From positions 1 to 58,876 of the forward strand of contig WJLZ01000140.1 in assembly GCA_014728215.1 (NCBI GenBank): a stretch of DNA of 58,876 nucleotides. The letters run 5' to 3'. The stretch is from Chitinivibrionales bacterium. Lineage in GTDB: Bacteria > Fibrobacterota > Chitinivibrionia > Chitinivibrionales > WJKA01. Below, piece by piece: positions 38,457 to 47,375 of the stretch (positions are counted from its first letter, which is position 1; every line of letters starts with the position of its first letter). The translations under genes were made by a program, and so were the position numbers. The notes beneath the pieces were generated by a model. It was given only the letters and a program-made list of their open reading frames with translations. It was not told the origin of the DNA and made no database searches.

Positions 38457-41012
38457 ATGAAAAAACATTCTCTTCTGCAGGTATTCATTCTTGTTCTTGT
38501 CGTTACAATTGGTGCAGCCGACTATGGAAACCTTCACAACCTGCTGATCAAGTTCTATGGGTATCAGCGTTCGGGCATCCAGGGAAATCCACACAATCCT
38601 TTTTACGATCGGTCCCCTTATCCGCATAGTGGCGATAATTACAATGGAACAGATCTTTCCGGTGGATGGTATGATGCCGGCGATTATGTAAAATTCGGGC
38701 TGACTACCGGCTGGAGTGCCTATTGCCTTCTGAAAGGGTACGATGTCTTCCCCCGGGGCTATGATGACAACGATTCTTGGGATTATTCGGGAAATCCTGA
38801 CGGCATTCCCGATATCCTGGGTGAAGTCAAATTTGCTACTGATTATCTGATTAAGGCGGTAATTTCGGAGAATACCATTGTCACCGATGTGGGCAATGCC
38901 TTTCAGGACCATCAGCAGTGGGTGAGTGGCTATCAGAGTACCGCTGCCCGCACCGTCTATACCAATACCGGAGCGGACATAGCCGGTCTCTATGCTGCTG
39001 CGCTTGCGTTGATGTCAAATCTTTACAAAGAACATGATGCTTCCTATGCGCAGCAATGCCTGGACAAGGCAAAGAGCGCCTTTACATTCGGCCTCAGGAA
39101 TAATAAACTGTCCGAACAGCAGAGAGATCCCACACTGGGGGTGTTTTACGAGAACAACACCTGGAAAGACAAAATGGCGTGCGGCGCGATAGAGTTGTAC
39201 CGGGTCACTCAGGATGAATTCTATCTCGACTGGGCGAAAGTGCTCCAGGCTGAGGTGCCCTCGCATTATTATGTCATGGGAACCATGAATGCCGGCGACC
39301 TCTCCGCATTCGAGTTGTGGCGTCAGGGAGAGACCGGATTTACCAGCTCATGGATGACCGATGTCAATCTTGCACTTAATCGTGTTGTTACCGAAAGCAA
39401 TGCATCGGATTGTATCAAAGGTGCGTTTATCAATTCCGACTGGGGCGTTTGCCGTGATGCCGCCAATGCCGCATTTTCAGCCGCACTGGCATACATGGTA
39501 AAGGGAGACAGCCGGTACAAAGATTTCGCATTCCAGCAACTCAACTGGGTGGCCGGCATGTCGCCTTTTAACAAATCCTATGTTGTGGGCTCTAACGGCG
39601 GTCCCACTAACCCGCATCATCGGAATGCGAGCACACTCGGTATACAGGTTGACGGCGGTATTGTTTCGGGCCCGTCACCAAACGGCAGTTTCGATCCGAA
39701 TAAGCCGGAAAATTCGAGCTGGTCTTTCACCGACAGCCGGGATATATATAAAAACACCGAAGTGGCAATCGACTATAATGCCGGTGCGATTGGTGCGCTT
39801 GCGTTCATGCGGGATTATCTGAATCCTCCCGAAGACCTGGTCCGCATAGCAGAAGGTCTTCGTGGCACACCCGATCCGGCCGATCTCAATACGGGAAGTG
39901 TGAGCATTACCTGCAAACTCGAAAAGAGCATTTCCTGGAAAGTCGTCCTGACCGGCCGCAACAGCGGTGCGAAAAAATCCTATACCGGCACAGGATCATC
40001 GATATCACTTACCTGGGCGGGGGAGAGCGACAACGGTACCTTTGCTGCAGGAGAGTATGTCGATATTATTCTCGATATTTCCGGGATTGCACCGTACCAT
40101 CTCAGCCTTGCCCGGGGATCATTCTTTCTTTCCGCAACAAAAAAAGAGCCATTCAAGGCGACCGATATCCTTGTCGATGATTTCAATGACGGCGATATTA
40201 CCAATAAATTCGAAGGGACCTGGTCTGCATTCTCCGACAAAAGCGACGGCGGTTCTTCATACACCTATCCCGCAACATTGGGAGCGACATCCTTTACCGA
40301 CAATGGAGAAAGCGGTACCAAAGCCATCGTAGTACGCCTTATTGGTAAAGACGGCGCTGATCATCCACACGCAGGAATAAAATCAACATTCAACCCGGCC
40401 GGTACGGCAATCAGCCTCGGCTCGGCAAAGAGTATCGTATTTGATGTCCGCTTATCCTCAGACAGCGGTACGATCTGGGTAGAGCTTGAACAGCCCACGG
40501 TCACCGATCAGGCCTGGTATGCGCATAAATTAAAGCTCGCATCGAGCAACTGGACCCGTATCCGCCTCCCTCTGGTCGCATTCGAGCAGCACCCCTGGAA
40601 AAGCTCATCGATTCCGCTCGATATTTCATCGGTCAGCGCAATTCGATTCACTTACTATGGTACCAGTAACCTTCAAATCCTGCTCGATAACATTCGAATC
40701 GAAGATCTTGATATCGGCGGCGCACCGGTACGGGTCAAGCAGGTGGCTTTTGGCACTCTCGGTATTTCCGATGTCGAAATAAACACGTCAACACTCTCAT
40801 ACCGGATAAGCTCACCAGTGAAGAGCGGTAATCACCGTATTCAACTTTTCGGTTTGAACGGAAGAATTTATTTAAACCGGAACATGGAATCGCCCGGCGT
40901 TTCAGGGATCGTTCAAATCGGTGATATCACCCTCCCCAAAGGGATCTATTTCCTGCGATACGCTTTTGAAAACAGCGATTTTTCAGGTGATGCCATGATT
41001 TGTGTTCAGTAG
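38457..41012 (+). CDS. GH9 endoglucanase with CBM11-like domain and sorting tail
   Basis: 851 residues with a signal peptide ending near IGAA. The GH9 domain (~22-455) shows GGWYDAGDYVKF with catalytic-base Asp73/Asp76, NPHHRNA (385-391), and NTEVAIDYNAG with catalytic acid Glu435. There is no N-terminal CelD-type Ig domain. GH9 enzymes hydrolyse beta-1,4-glucans with inversion, usually as endo or processive endoglucanases. A short Ig-like segment (~460-565) links to a CBM11/CIA30-like domain (~570-755, ILVDDFNDGDITNKF to LQILLDNIRIED), followed by a Por-type tail (IQLFGLNGRIYLN; LPKGIYFLRYAF). The ribosome site before the ATG at 38457 is weak. Confidence 0.93.
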   Translation: MKKHSLLQVFILVLVVTIGAADYGNLHNLLIKFYGYQRSGIQGNPHNPFYDRSPYPHSGDNYNGTDLSGGWYDAGDYVKFGLTTGWSAYCLLKGYDVFPRGYDDNDSWDYSGNPDGIPDILGEVKFATDYLIKAVISENTIVTDVGNAFQDHQQWVSGYQSTAARTVYTNTGADIAGLYAAALALMSNLYKEHDASYAQQCLDKAKSAFTFGLRNNKLSEQQRDPTLGVFYENNTWKDKMACGAIELYRVTQDEFYLDWAKVLQAEVPSHYYVMGTMNAGDLSAFELWRQGETGFTSSWMTDVNLALNRVVTESNASDCIKGAFINSDWGVCRDAANAAFSAALAYMVKGDSRYKDFAFQQLNWVAGMSPFNKSYVVGSNGGPTNPHHRNASTLGIQVDGGIVSGPSPNGSFDPNKPENSSWSFTDSRDIYKNTEVAIDYNAGAIGALAFMRDYLNPPEDLVRIAEGLRGTPDPADLNTGSVSITCKLEKSISWKVVLTGRNSGAKKSYTGTGSSISLTWAGESDNGTFAAGEYVDIILDISGIAPYHLSLARGSFFLSATKKEPFKATDILVDDFNDGDITNKFEGTWSAFSDKSDGGSSYTYPATLGATSFTDNGESGTKAIVVRLIGKDGADHPHAGIKSTFNPAGTAISLGSAKSIVFDVRLSSDSGTIWVELEQPTVTDQAWYAHKLKLASSNWTRIRLPLVAFEQHPWKSSSIPLDISSVSAIRFTYYGTSNLQILLDNIRIEDLDIGGAPVRVKQVAFGTLGISDVEINTSTLSYRISSPVKSGNHRIQLFGLNGRIYLNRNMESPGVSGIVQIGDITLPKGIYFLRYAFENSDFSGDAMICVQ

Positions 41013-41050
41013 GGAAGGGGATATTTGATAAAAGGACTGAAATATCAATA

Positions 41051-41132
41051 TGTGGAAGGGGTTTCCACCCCTTAAACCCCATTAGGAAAATGCTTTTTGA
41101 TAGGTTATGCCGATTAAAATCGGCATAGGAAG
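41051..41132 (+). repeat. Two-hairpin intergenic element, copy A
   Basis: Hairpin 1 pairs AAGGGGT (41056-41062) with ACCCCTT (41067-41073) over a TTCC loop; hairpin 2 pairs TATGCCGAT (41106-41114) with ATCGGCATA (41119-41127) over TAAA. Between them lies a linker containing TAGGAAAATGCTT. A second copy in the opposite orientation lies at 49857-49938. The stems differ by compensating changes while the linker and loops are kept. Confidence 0.7.
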
Positions 41133-41388
41133 AGGCCCGACACGAAGTTTACTACCTGCAAAGCAGCAGCGGTTCCGTATCCCGCACAACTGCCGGCCGG
41201 ATTCGAGAAATTCACGCTCTTCAACCCTCGGAGAGGGGTGGCATTTGCCCATTTCAATAGTACGCAAAGCTGGAGCATCATTTGTAACGCTCATTTCGAC
41301 ACTTGGACACGCTCAGTGCAACGCAGGCTCAGTGTGTCACCGGGCGGCGCATCTTTCTTACCCGTAATCTTTCCCCATCCCCCTCATC
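41133..41388. repeat. Rest of the convergent gap with CTCAGTG repeats
   Basis: This part of the gap between a + strand and a - strand GH9 gene has no gene. At 41296-41341 TTCGACAC and two CTCAGTG words separated by CAACGCAGG match the dispersed CACTTCGA...CTCAGTG family, relating it to 33733-33800. Next to the GH9 stop, on the minus strand, the sequence TGAGGGGGATGGGGAAA repeats the post-stop motif of the GH8 gene. Confidence 0.5.
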
Positions 41389-44300
41389 TCATCGCATAAC
41401 CCCAATCTTCACCCGTTCCTTTTTCCCTTTACCTTCATCATCGGTAACGGTAATAATCGCAAGATAGGTGCCGCTTCCAACAGAGCGGTTCATAAGGTTC
41501 CTTCCGTTCCAGACATAATAGATGTTTGGAGAGTTCGATTCGGCGGAAAAGTCGCCCTCATTCACCCGGTTTCCCACCAAGTCGTAGATAACAATTTTTC
41601 CATCGAGCCTTACCCTGCTTTGTGTTTTTGCACGGGGAGTCACGGTAATAACAACGCCGTACCTGTATTCGGAGGTCAGGCTTTGAGGAATATGTCCCGG
41701 AACTTCACTGTTGCCGGGAGAAAAAGGATTCGGGGTGATCTGGATCACCAGTGAATAGGTCGATTGTACCGTTAACAGAGCCTGCCGGTTTTCGGCATGA
41801 CTCTGGCCGGCATTGCTACTGTCGGTAATTCCGGCGAGTGGATTGATTTGAATCGAATCATTATCCGATGGGTATTCGGTATCGATTATTTCTTTTACAA
41901 GGTATATCTGCTTCTCCGATAAGGTATTTGATGGCGGATCCAGGGAAAAACTGTAGGAATCGCCGTTTTTATCGGTGAGAGAGAAAGGTGAACCATAATT
42001 ACCGGGACGCACCGGCTCCGAGAACATAACCGTTAAGGTATCAGGATTTTCTTCACTATCCTGGGTAATGGTTCCCGGGGCATAGATTGCGGCGATAATG
42101 ACCGGCGCTGCACTGTCGTTTACCGCCGAGAGAATCGTATCGCCGGGAAACTGCTCAAACAGCGCTGCTACATTCATTGTCCCTGCAGTTGCGATCCCGG
42201 AAGAATCCGCTGCTGCTCCCCTAATATCGACCACAAGGATCGTACTGTCATCAGAGAGATCGATTATCCTTGAACCGCCGATCCATGGGCCCGAAGAGCC
42301 TTCCCATTCAAATTTCAAGGAGATTTTTCCGGGATTAACCGCTTTCTCAAAGGAAAGTATCGCCCGATCGATAATACCGTCACCATTGTTATCCTGATAC
42401 CAGGCCGATATAATTGACGGCGCCAGGAGCTTTTCCTCCACCGGAACCGCGCGGTTGTCACGATGCGCCTTGTTGCCGGGAAGATCGGTGATGAATCCTG
42501 AAAAATTGATAAGCAGTGAGTCGCCGTTACGCGGGGCGATCCCCGAGACAGTCATCGCTGTAACAGTAAAGTTTTGACCCTTTGTATCAGTGGCTTCAGC
42601 TTTTTCAACAGAAACAGGATAGAGTGAGCCGTTTCGCTTGAGCAGCAACGCCGTATCCTTGACTGAATACTCGGTAAGGGGTTCGGAAAAAGTGAGCGTG
42701 AAAACAAAAGAACCGCTCTCGGCTTTTTGCACCAGCGCCTTATCGGTCAGCACCGGTCCGGCACGATCGGCCATGGGAAAAGCATGCTCCCGAGCTGTTC
42801 CATGATAAGAAGACCAGGAGCGGCCTTCACCGGCACTCACCGAAGAAAATCCTGTGCGGGATGCTGCGAAGGGAGGATCAATCGCTATGTGCGTATTTTT
42901 ATCATCAGTAGTGAGAGCATTACCGTCAATAACTCTCTGTTCGCCCGGTGAGGGAAACCAGAGGAGCAGGGAGTCGGGAAGCTCATCCAGGGTCATGGAC
43001 CATGAGACGGATGCACTGTCGACCGCACCATCGCCATCGCTGTCGAAATAGGCGCCTGCCTGTGGTATGGGAAAGGATGCCCTGGTATAGAGAAACACCC
43101 GGGCGGTATCTGATGGATCGGTGGGATCCTGATAAAAAACAGTCAGCCAGTCGCCTTCATTCATAGTCATGCGCACCTCGCCTGTTGTATGCGATGAATT
43201 CACAATATCGACCGCGGATTGATTACGGAATGTGCCGCTTGTCGGCCCGGTCTCTACAAGCTTAACCATGAGTGTATCGCCGCTGCCGGGATTACGAACC
43301 AGTACCTCGAGCGTATCGATTGCATCCTTATCCGCATCGCCGTTCTTATCGGTGACAATGATATAAAAATCGGTCGTATCGATTGCAACCGTATCGGCGA
43401 GGGGAGAATCCGCAGTGTCGCGGAGGATCATGGTCGAGGGATGCTGTTCTGCGCCCGAAAATTCTACGAAAAAGTGATGATTCGAAAAGTCACAGCCGTA
43501 GCACCCGGTACAGAGCGAATCGGGGCCTCCGAATATGGTGATATCGACCACATTGGGTCCGTTTTCCACCGGCACCGGGATCGAAAGGTCCCATCGGTCA
43601 TTTCCGGCATTATAGGTGGCAATGTCGCTGATATTGTCGACCCGTCCGCCGTTTACCCAGATATCATTGATAACGCCGTCACCGGTAATCGTGGCCCATC
43701 CTTTAACATCCACAACCGGGACCGTCCGTTCAACAGCAACATACTCCTCTGAAGGGTTATTGAGCGGTGAGGTGATTTGTGCGGTCAGTTCGTAGTGGGT
43801 CTTTTTGGTTTTCCGTTCCTGTTCCGATGGCGAATATCCCCAGACATACTCACCTTTGCGGTAGACACAAATATACTGATTGACTTCCTGCGCCCAGTAA
43901 TCGCTGTCGACATCCTGCTTGCTCCGCTCCGGCACACCGCCATAATCCACGGGATCGCCATCGGCGCGGCTGTGGGGGCCGAAACTCCAGTCGTTATCGG
44001 TGATCTGATGTTCTGGCGGCTGATTCATGAGATCTTCATGGGGAGGCCAGGGACTTCGACGGTCAAAGATAACATCAAGCCGAATCCGGGAACCCGATTT
44101 CATCTCCACGCCGGTCAGGGGAATAGACAGATACCAGGCATAGGCTTCGGTTGACGGATCATACGTATCATCGAGTTTTACCGGTTTCCGGCTCGATATA
44201 GCCGTGCGAATCGTGGTGTTTTCGGAAAATTCCTGCTGAAACCCGGCTTCATCGTACATAATCCCGATATCGAGCCGGGCCGCAAGATCGTTCTCAAAAC

Positions 44301-47139
44301 CGTCCTTTGCCCGGAAATAGAGCCTGATATCCAGTGAATCGTACGCTTTGACATCCTGGTTGACAATGTTCATTCCCAGCGCGGGCATGTCACTCCATTC
44401 GTAGCGTATGGCCCGGATATCGAATTCCACATGTTCCACCGGTGTGCGGAAATGATAATAATTGCCGTTGTTATCATCGGTATGGCCGCCCGATTCCACA
44501 TAAAACCAGTAGTCGGTCTGCTCCTGCAGTCCGCCGATTTTTACATAATGAAATTCGGTCGGATGCCCGGCCACATCGCCTTCATGTACCGTCGACGGCG
44601 GCTTGGAGGACCCGTACACGACGTTGCTCCCTGAGGCTGCGCCCGGTGTGTACCAGAATATTTCTGCCGAGTCGGCAGTTACCCGGCATACCTTTACCGT
44701 ATGGATCGATTCAACATTCGTGCAATTCTGCGGCGTTGTGAAAGTGAAATACGATTCATTGCCGTCGGTATCGGTCTGCCTGATCACCGATTCATTGCCG
44801 AGAACATCATTGACAAGTACATCGAATGCATAGACTGTTCCTTTTAAGAGGCCCGAAAGCGTAATGGTATGCATCATCCCCGAAGAATCGGAAGTTATCC
44901 GGGTTGTTGACAATGATGATTCTTCTTTATAGCGTACCGTTGCGGTGCCGTAGCGCGACTGACGGACCTCGATAATAGCCGTGTCGCATCCCACATAGAC
45001 AATTCGCACTGTTGCCGACGGCGGCCCGGCGGGGTCATCGAGCGCAAGGCCCATCATGGGAAGAAAAATCGCAGTAACGGCATCGATAGAGACTTCGGTA
45101 TGATAATAGCCGTCCATACCTCCCATGAACTCATCATACACCGAGGTCATGGTTGGATTGTATCCGGCCGAGAGTGCCCCCACAGGGGGGCGATACTCGT
45201 AAAACGCGCCGGGGGTGTTCTGGAGTTCGGGGTTGGCTGCCCGATGGTGCGGATGGTTCAGATTTTTATGGCCTGTCCCCACAACCATGCTTATATCCCA
45301 GGGATTCATGCCCAGCATGAAATGCACCTGCTTGAGCAGCAGGTTTTTGACTTCATCGGTTTTCCAGTCGGTCGAGGCCGGTGAGTTGGGGAGATCCTTA
45401 CCTTCAATTTCGCTTGCGATATCCACGTAACAGAATAACTCGGTGATATTCCCCGACTGGTAGCGATTCGGCATCCAGTTATTATCCTGAATGTGCATCC
45501 ATCCCCAGAGTGGATCGCTCTTGACAGTTGAGCCTTTCCAGTTGAAATCGGAACGGGGAAGCTCGATTGTATAGCTGCCGGCACCGACATCGGCAATGTC
45601 GACAATGAGGCAGTAGAGGATATCTTCGATAAGACCGAGTCGATCCTTCTCGGTAAGGCCGTATGATTGAGCTGTGGACGCATCTTTGAGGATAAGCCGG
45701 TAGAGTCCCCAGAGCGCATAGACTTCGAGGTTGTCCCAGCAGGTATTGGCGAACGTTTTCTGCGGGCCTGGATTTTCTTTAACAAACCATCCGCCGTCAA
45801 AACCGCCTTTTTTATAGTATGCGGAATCTCCTTTGCTGCCCACCGAACGATCGTAGAGGAGATCGTTTTTATAGGTGGTTTCACCGGTAGCCCACCAGAG
45901 CCCGAGAGCCGCCAGCGCGAGTTCATCATAGGTCATTCCTCCCCCGTGCATGGCCGCGCTGTATGACGCAGCGGGGTTTGCTTTGCCGTAATCGTAGAGC
46001 TTTTTGGCGACCTCGATACATTGTGCAGCATAGATTGCATCGTAGGGTTCATAAAGCTTGCCCACAAATGCACATCCGGCAGCCATCGAGCCGGCGGTAT
46101 TGCCGCCAAGGCCGTGAGCAGTCGGACGGGGCGGGCCGCCGCGGCCGGGAGGGACGCCGTCCTGATACTCGGGACGGCCCCACCATTGATGGTCCGGGCC
46201 GTAACCACCGATTTCGGTCTGCATGGAGGCCACGCTTCCACCCGCGGCATCATAGGAGTTCAGCACAAAATCGGTCCCGATTTTTGCTTCATATAGAACA
46301 TCGGGGATGCCATCGGTATTCACCGTGTGCGCATGATTTTTTCCATACCGGTCGGTGTCCCGGTCGGGCAACGCGGCTGCACAGAGACCCAGCACCGCCA
46401 TAGTGTAGCCCATCGACTGGGGAACCTTGATATGATCGCCGGCATCATGCCAGCCACCGGTCACCGCATCCTTGAGATGACACCCCGGATGAAACCACGA
46501 GCCGGTAGGACCGCACCGGGCTACTCCGTAAAATTTGAGCAGAGCATCTTTTACCATGCCGTACACCGATCGATGGATTATAAAAGGTACGGAGATATCA
46601 TCGCCCACCTTGATTTTATAGGAACCTTCAGGAAGATCGGGGATATGGCCTTCGTACACAGTCCCGGAGATTTCATCGCTTTGAATGCTGTATTTCACCG
46701 CACCGCCCGATATCAGTTGCGCCTTATGGTAACACTGTATTTCAAGGGAGCCCGAAGAGCTTTGACCGGTAGTGGTGAGTGTTCCTGAAGCAACTTTTTC
46801 ATCGGTAGCAGCATCGAGCACATCAAAAGAAGCCCCGCTGCCGCCGACATAATAGAACAGTTTTTCATCATCGGGACGGTACCCCGCCTGATTGACCAAT
46901 ACCCGGCCGATTTGTAAGGTGATTGAATCACGGCTGAGCTGCGGCGTTGTGTCCGGAAGCGGATTGGCGATCGGTGCGTAGGGAAACGGGTCGGCTGTGC
47001 AGGGAAATGCAGCGATAAACGATGCAATCAGTGCCACGATAGCTGCATATTTGCCGATACGAGGAATAGGGGAATAACACCCAAAAGGCGAAAGATGTAT
47101 AAAATCCCGCCGGATCTCTTTTACGCAAAGGGCTGTCAT
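41389..47139 (-). CDS. Very large GH9 glycosidase with CelD-N, FN3 and C-terminal module
   Basis: 1,916 residues; the ATG at 47139 opens a long n-region before a hydrophobic signal (YAAIVALIASFIAAF) cleaved near TADP. A CelD-type N-terminal Ig domain (~75-190, LVNQAGYRPDDEK) precedes the GH9 barrel (~195-705) with GGWHDAGDHIKV (Asp232/Asp235), HPHHRAA (629-635) and YHTEVSIDAV (Glu682). Two FN3-like domains follow, then a region of Asp-rich beta domains. From ~1360 to the end it shares a module with the beta-helix protein: YFDSDGDGAVDSASV, YQDNNGDGIIDRAILSF, and the tail SVGSGTYLAIITV...VKIGVMR. At least three times the length of an ordinary GH9 enzyme. No strong ribosome site is seen before the start. 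Confidence 0.9.
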   Translation of the reverse strand: MTALCVKEIRRDFIHLSPFGCYSPIPRIGKYAAIVALIASFIAAFPCTADPFPYAPIANPLPDTTPQLSRDSITLQIGRVLVNQAGYRPDDEKLFYYVGGSGASFDVLDAATDEKVASGTLTTTGQSSSGSLEIQCYHKAQLISGGAVKYSIQSDEISGTVYEGHIPDLPEGSYKIKVGDDISVPFIIHRSVYGMVKDALLKFYGVARCGPTGSWFHPGCHLKDAVTGGWHDAGDHIKVPQSMGYTMAVLGLCAAALPDRDTDRYGKNHAHTVNTDGIPDVLYEAKIGTDFVLNSYDAAGGSVASMQTEIGGYGPDHQWWGRPEYQDGVPPGRGGPPRPTAHGLGGNTAGSMAAGCAFVGKLYEPYDAIYAAQCIEVAKKLYDYGKANPAASYSAAMHGGGMTYDELALAALGLWWATGETTYKNDLLYDRSVGSKGDSAYYKKGGFDGGWFVKENPGPQKTFANTCWDNLEVYALWGLYRLILKDASTAQSYGLTEKDRLGLIEDILYCLIVDIADVGAGSYTIELPRSDFNWKGSTVKSDPLWGWMHIQDNNWMPNRYQSGNITELFCYVDIASEIEGKDLPNSPASTDWKTDEVKNLLLKQVHFMLGMNPWDISMVVGTGHKNLNHPHHRAANPELQNTPGAFYEYRPPVGALSAGYNPTMTSVYDEFMGGMDGYYHTEVSIDAVTAIFLPMMGLALDDPAGPPSATVRIVYVGCDTAIIEVRQSRYGTATVRYKEESSLSTTRITSDSSGMMHTITLSGLLKGTVYAFDVLVNDVLGNESVIRQTDTDGNESYFTFTTPQNCTNVESIHTVKVCRVTADSAEIFWYTPGAASGSNVVYGSSKPPSTVHEGDVAGHPTEFHYVKIGGLQEQTDYWFYVESGGHTDDNNGNYYHFRTPVEHVEFDIRAIRYEWSDMPALGMNIVNQDVKAYDSLDIRLYFRAKDGFENDLAARLDIGIMYDEAGFQQEFSENTTIRTAISSRKPVKLDDTYDPSTEAYAWYLSIPLTGVEMKSGSRIRLDVIFDRRSPWPPHEDLMNQPPEHQITDNDWSFGPHSRADGDPVDYGGVPERSKQDVDSDYWAQEVNQYICVYRKGEYVWGYSPSEQERKTKKTHYELTAQITSPLNNPSEEYVAVERTVPVVDVKGWATITGDGVINDIWVNGGRVDNISDIATYNAGNDRWDLSIPVPVENGPNVVDITIFGGPDSLCTGCYGCDFSNHHFFVEFSGAEQHPSTMILRDTADSPLADTVAIDTTDFYIIVTDKNGDADKDAIDTLEVLVRNPGSGDTLMVKLVETGPTSGTFRNQSAVDIVNSSHTTGEVRMTMNEGDWLTVFYQDPTDPSDTARVFLYTRASFPIPQAGAYFDSDGDGAVDSASVSWSMTLDELPDSLLLWFPSPGEQRVIDGNALTTDDKNTHIAIDPPFAASRTGFSSVSAGEGRSWSSYHGTAREHAFPMADRAGPVLTDKALVQKAESGSFVFTLTFSEPLTEYSVKDTALLLKRNGSLYPVSVEKAEATDTKGQNFTVTAMTVSGIAPRNGDSLLINFSGFITDLPGNKAHRDNRAVPVEEKLLAPSIISAWYQDNNGDGIIDRAILSFEKAVNPGKISLKFEWEGSSGPWIGGSRIIDLSDDSTILVVDIRGAAADSSGIATAGTMNVAALFEQFPGDTILSAVNDSAAPVIIAAIYAPGTITQDSEENPDTLTVMFSEPVRPGNYGSPFSLTDKNGDSYSFSLDPPSNTLSEKQIYLVKEIIDTEYPSDNDSIQINPLAGITDSSNAGQSHAENRQALLTVQSTYSLVIQITPNPFSPGNSEVPGHIPQSLTSEYRYGVVITVTPRAKTQSRVRLDGKIVIYDLVGNRVNEGDFSAESNSPNIYYVWNGRNLMNRSVGSGTYLAIITVTDDEGKGKKERVKIGVMR

Positions 47140-47365
47140 ATATGGTTAGTGGAAAGGGGAGCGGAAGGGGTTCAGGAGAAGAATGAACGCACGAGATTAC
47201 GAGCGCAGGAACATGCCGGTAATGCCGGCATGCGTGGGCTGAGTGGAAAGCATTGAGCGATTTTTTATTGCAGTTGAGATGAAGGTTATAGTTTAAAAAC
47301 CATTATGTGCAAAAAACGGTGTTTTCCTTGGGGTTTTCAGGCTCGTAGTTTCTAAGGTAAAAATC
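47140..47365. other. Intergenic region with an ATGCCGG hairpin
   Basis: This stretch precedes the largest GH9 gene (minus strand) and follows the transposase 3' end. CATGCCGG (47212-47219) pairs with CCGGCATG (47225-47232) over a five-base loop, resembling hairpin 2 of the two-hairpin elements, but hairpin 1 and the linker are absent. A GH9 promoter should lie here but no clear boxes were found. Confidence 0.4.
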
Positions 47366-47375
47366 AAATGTTTTT

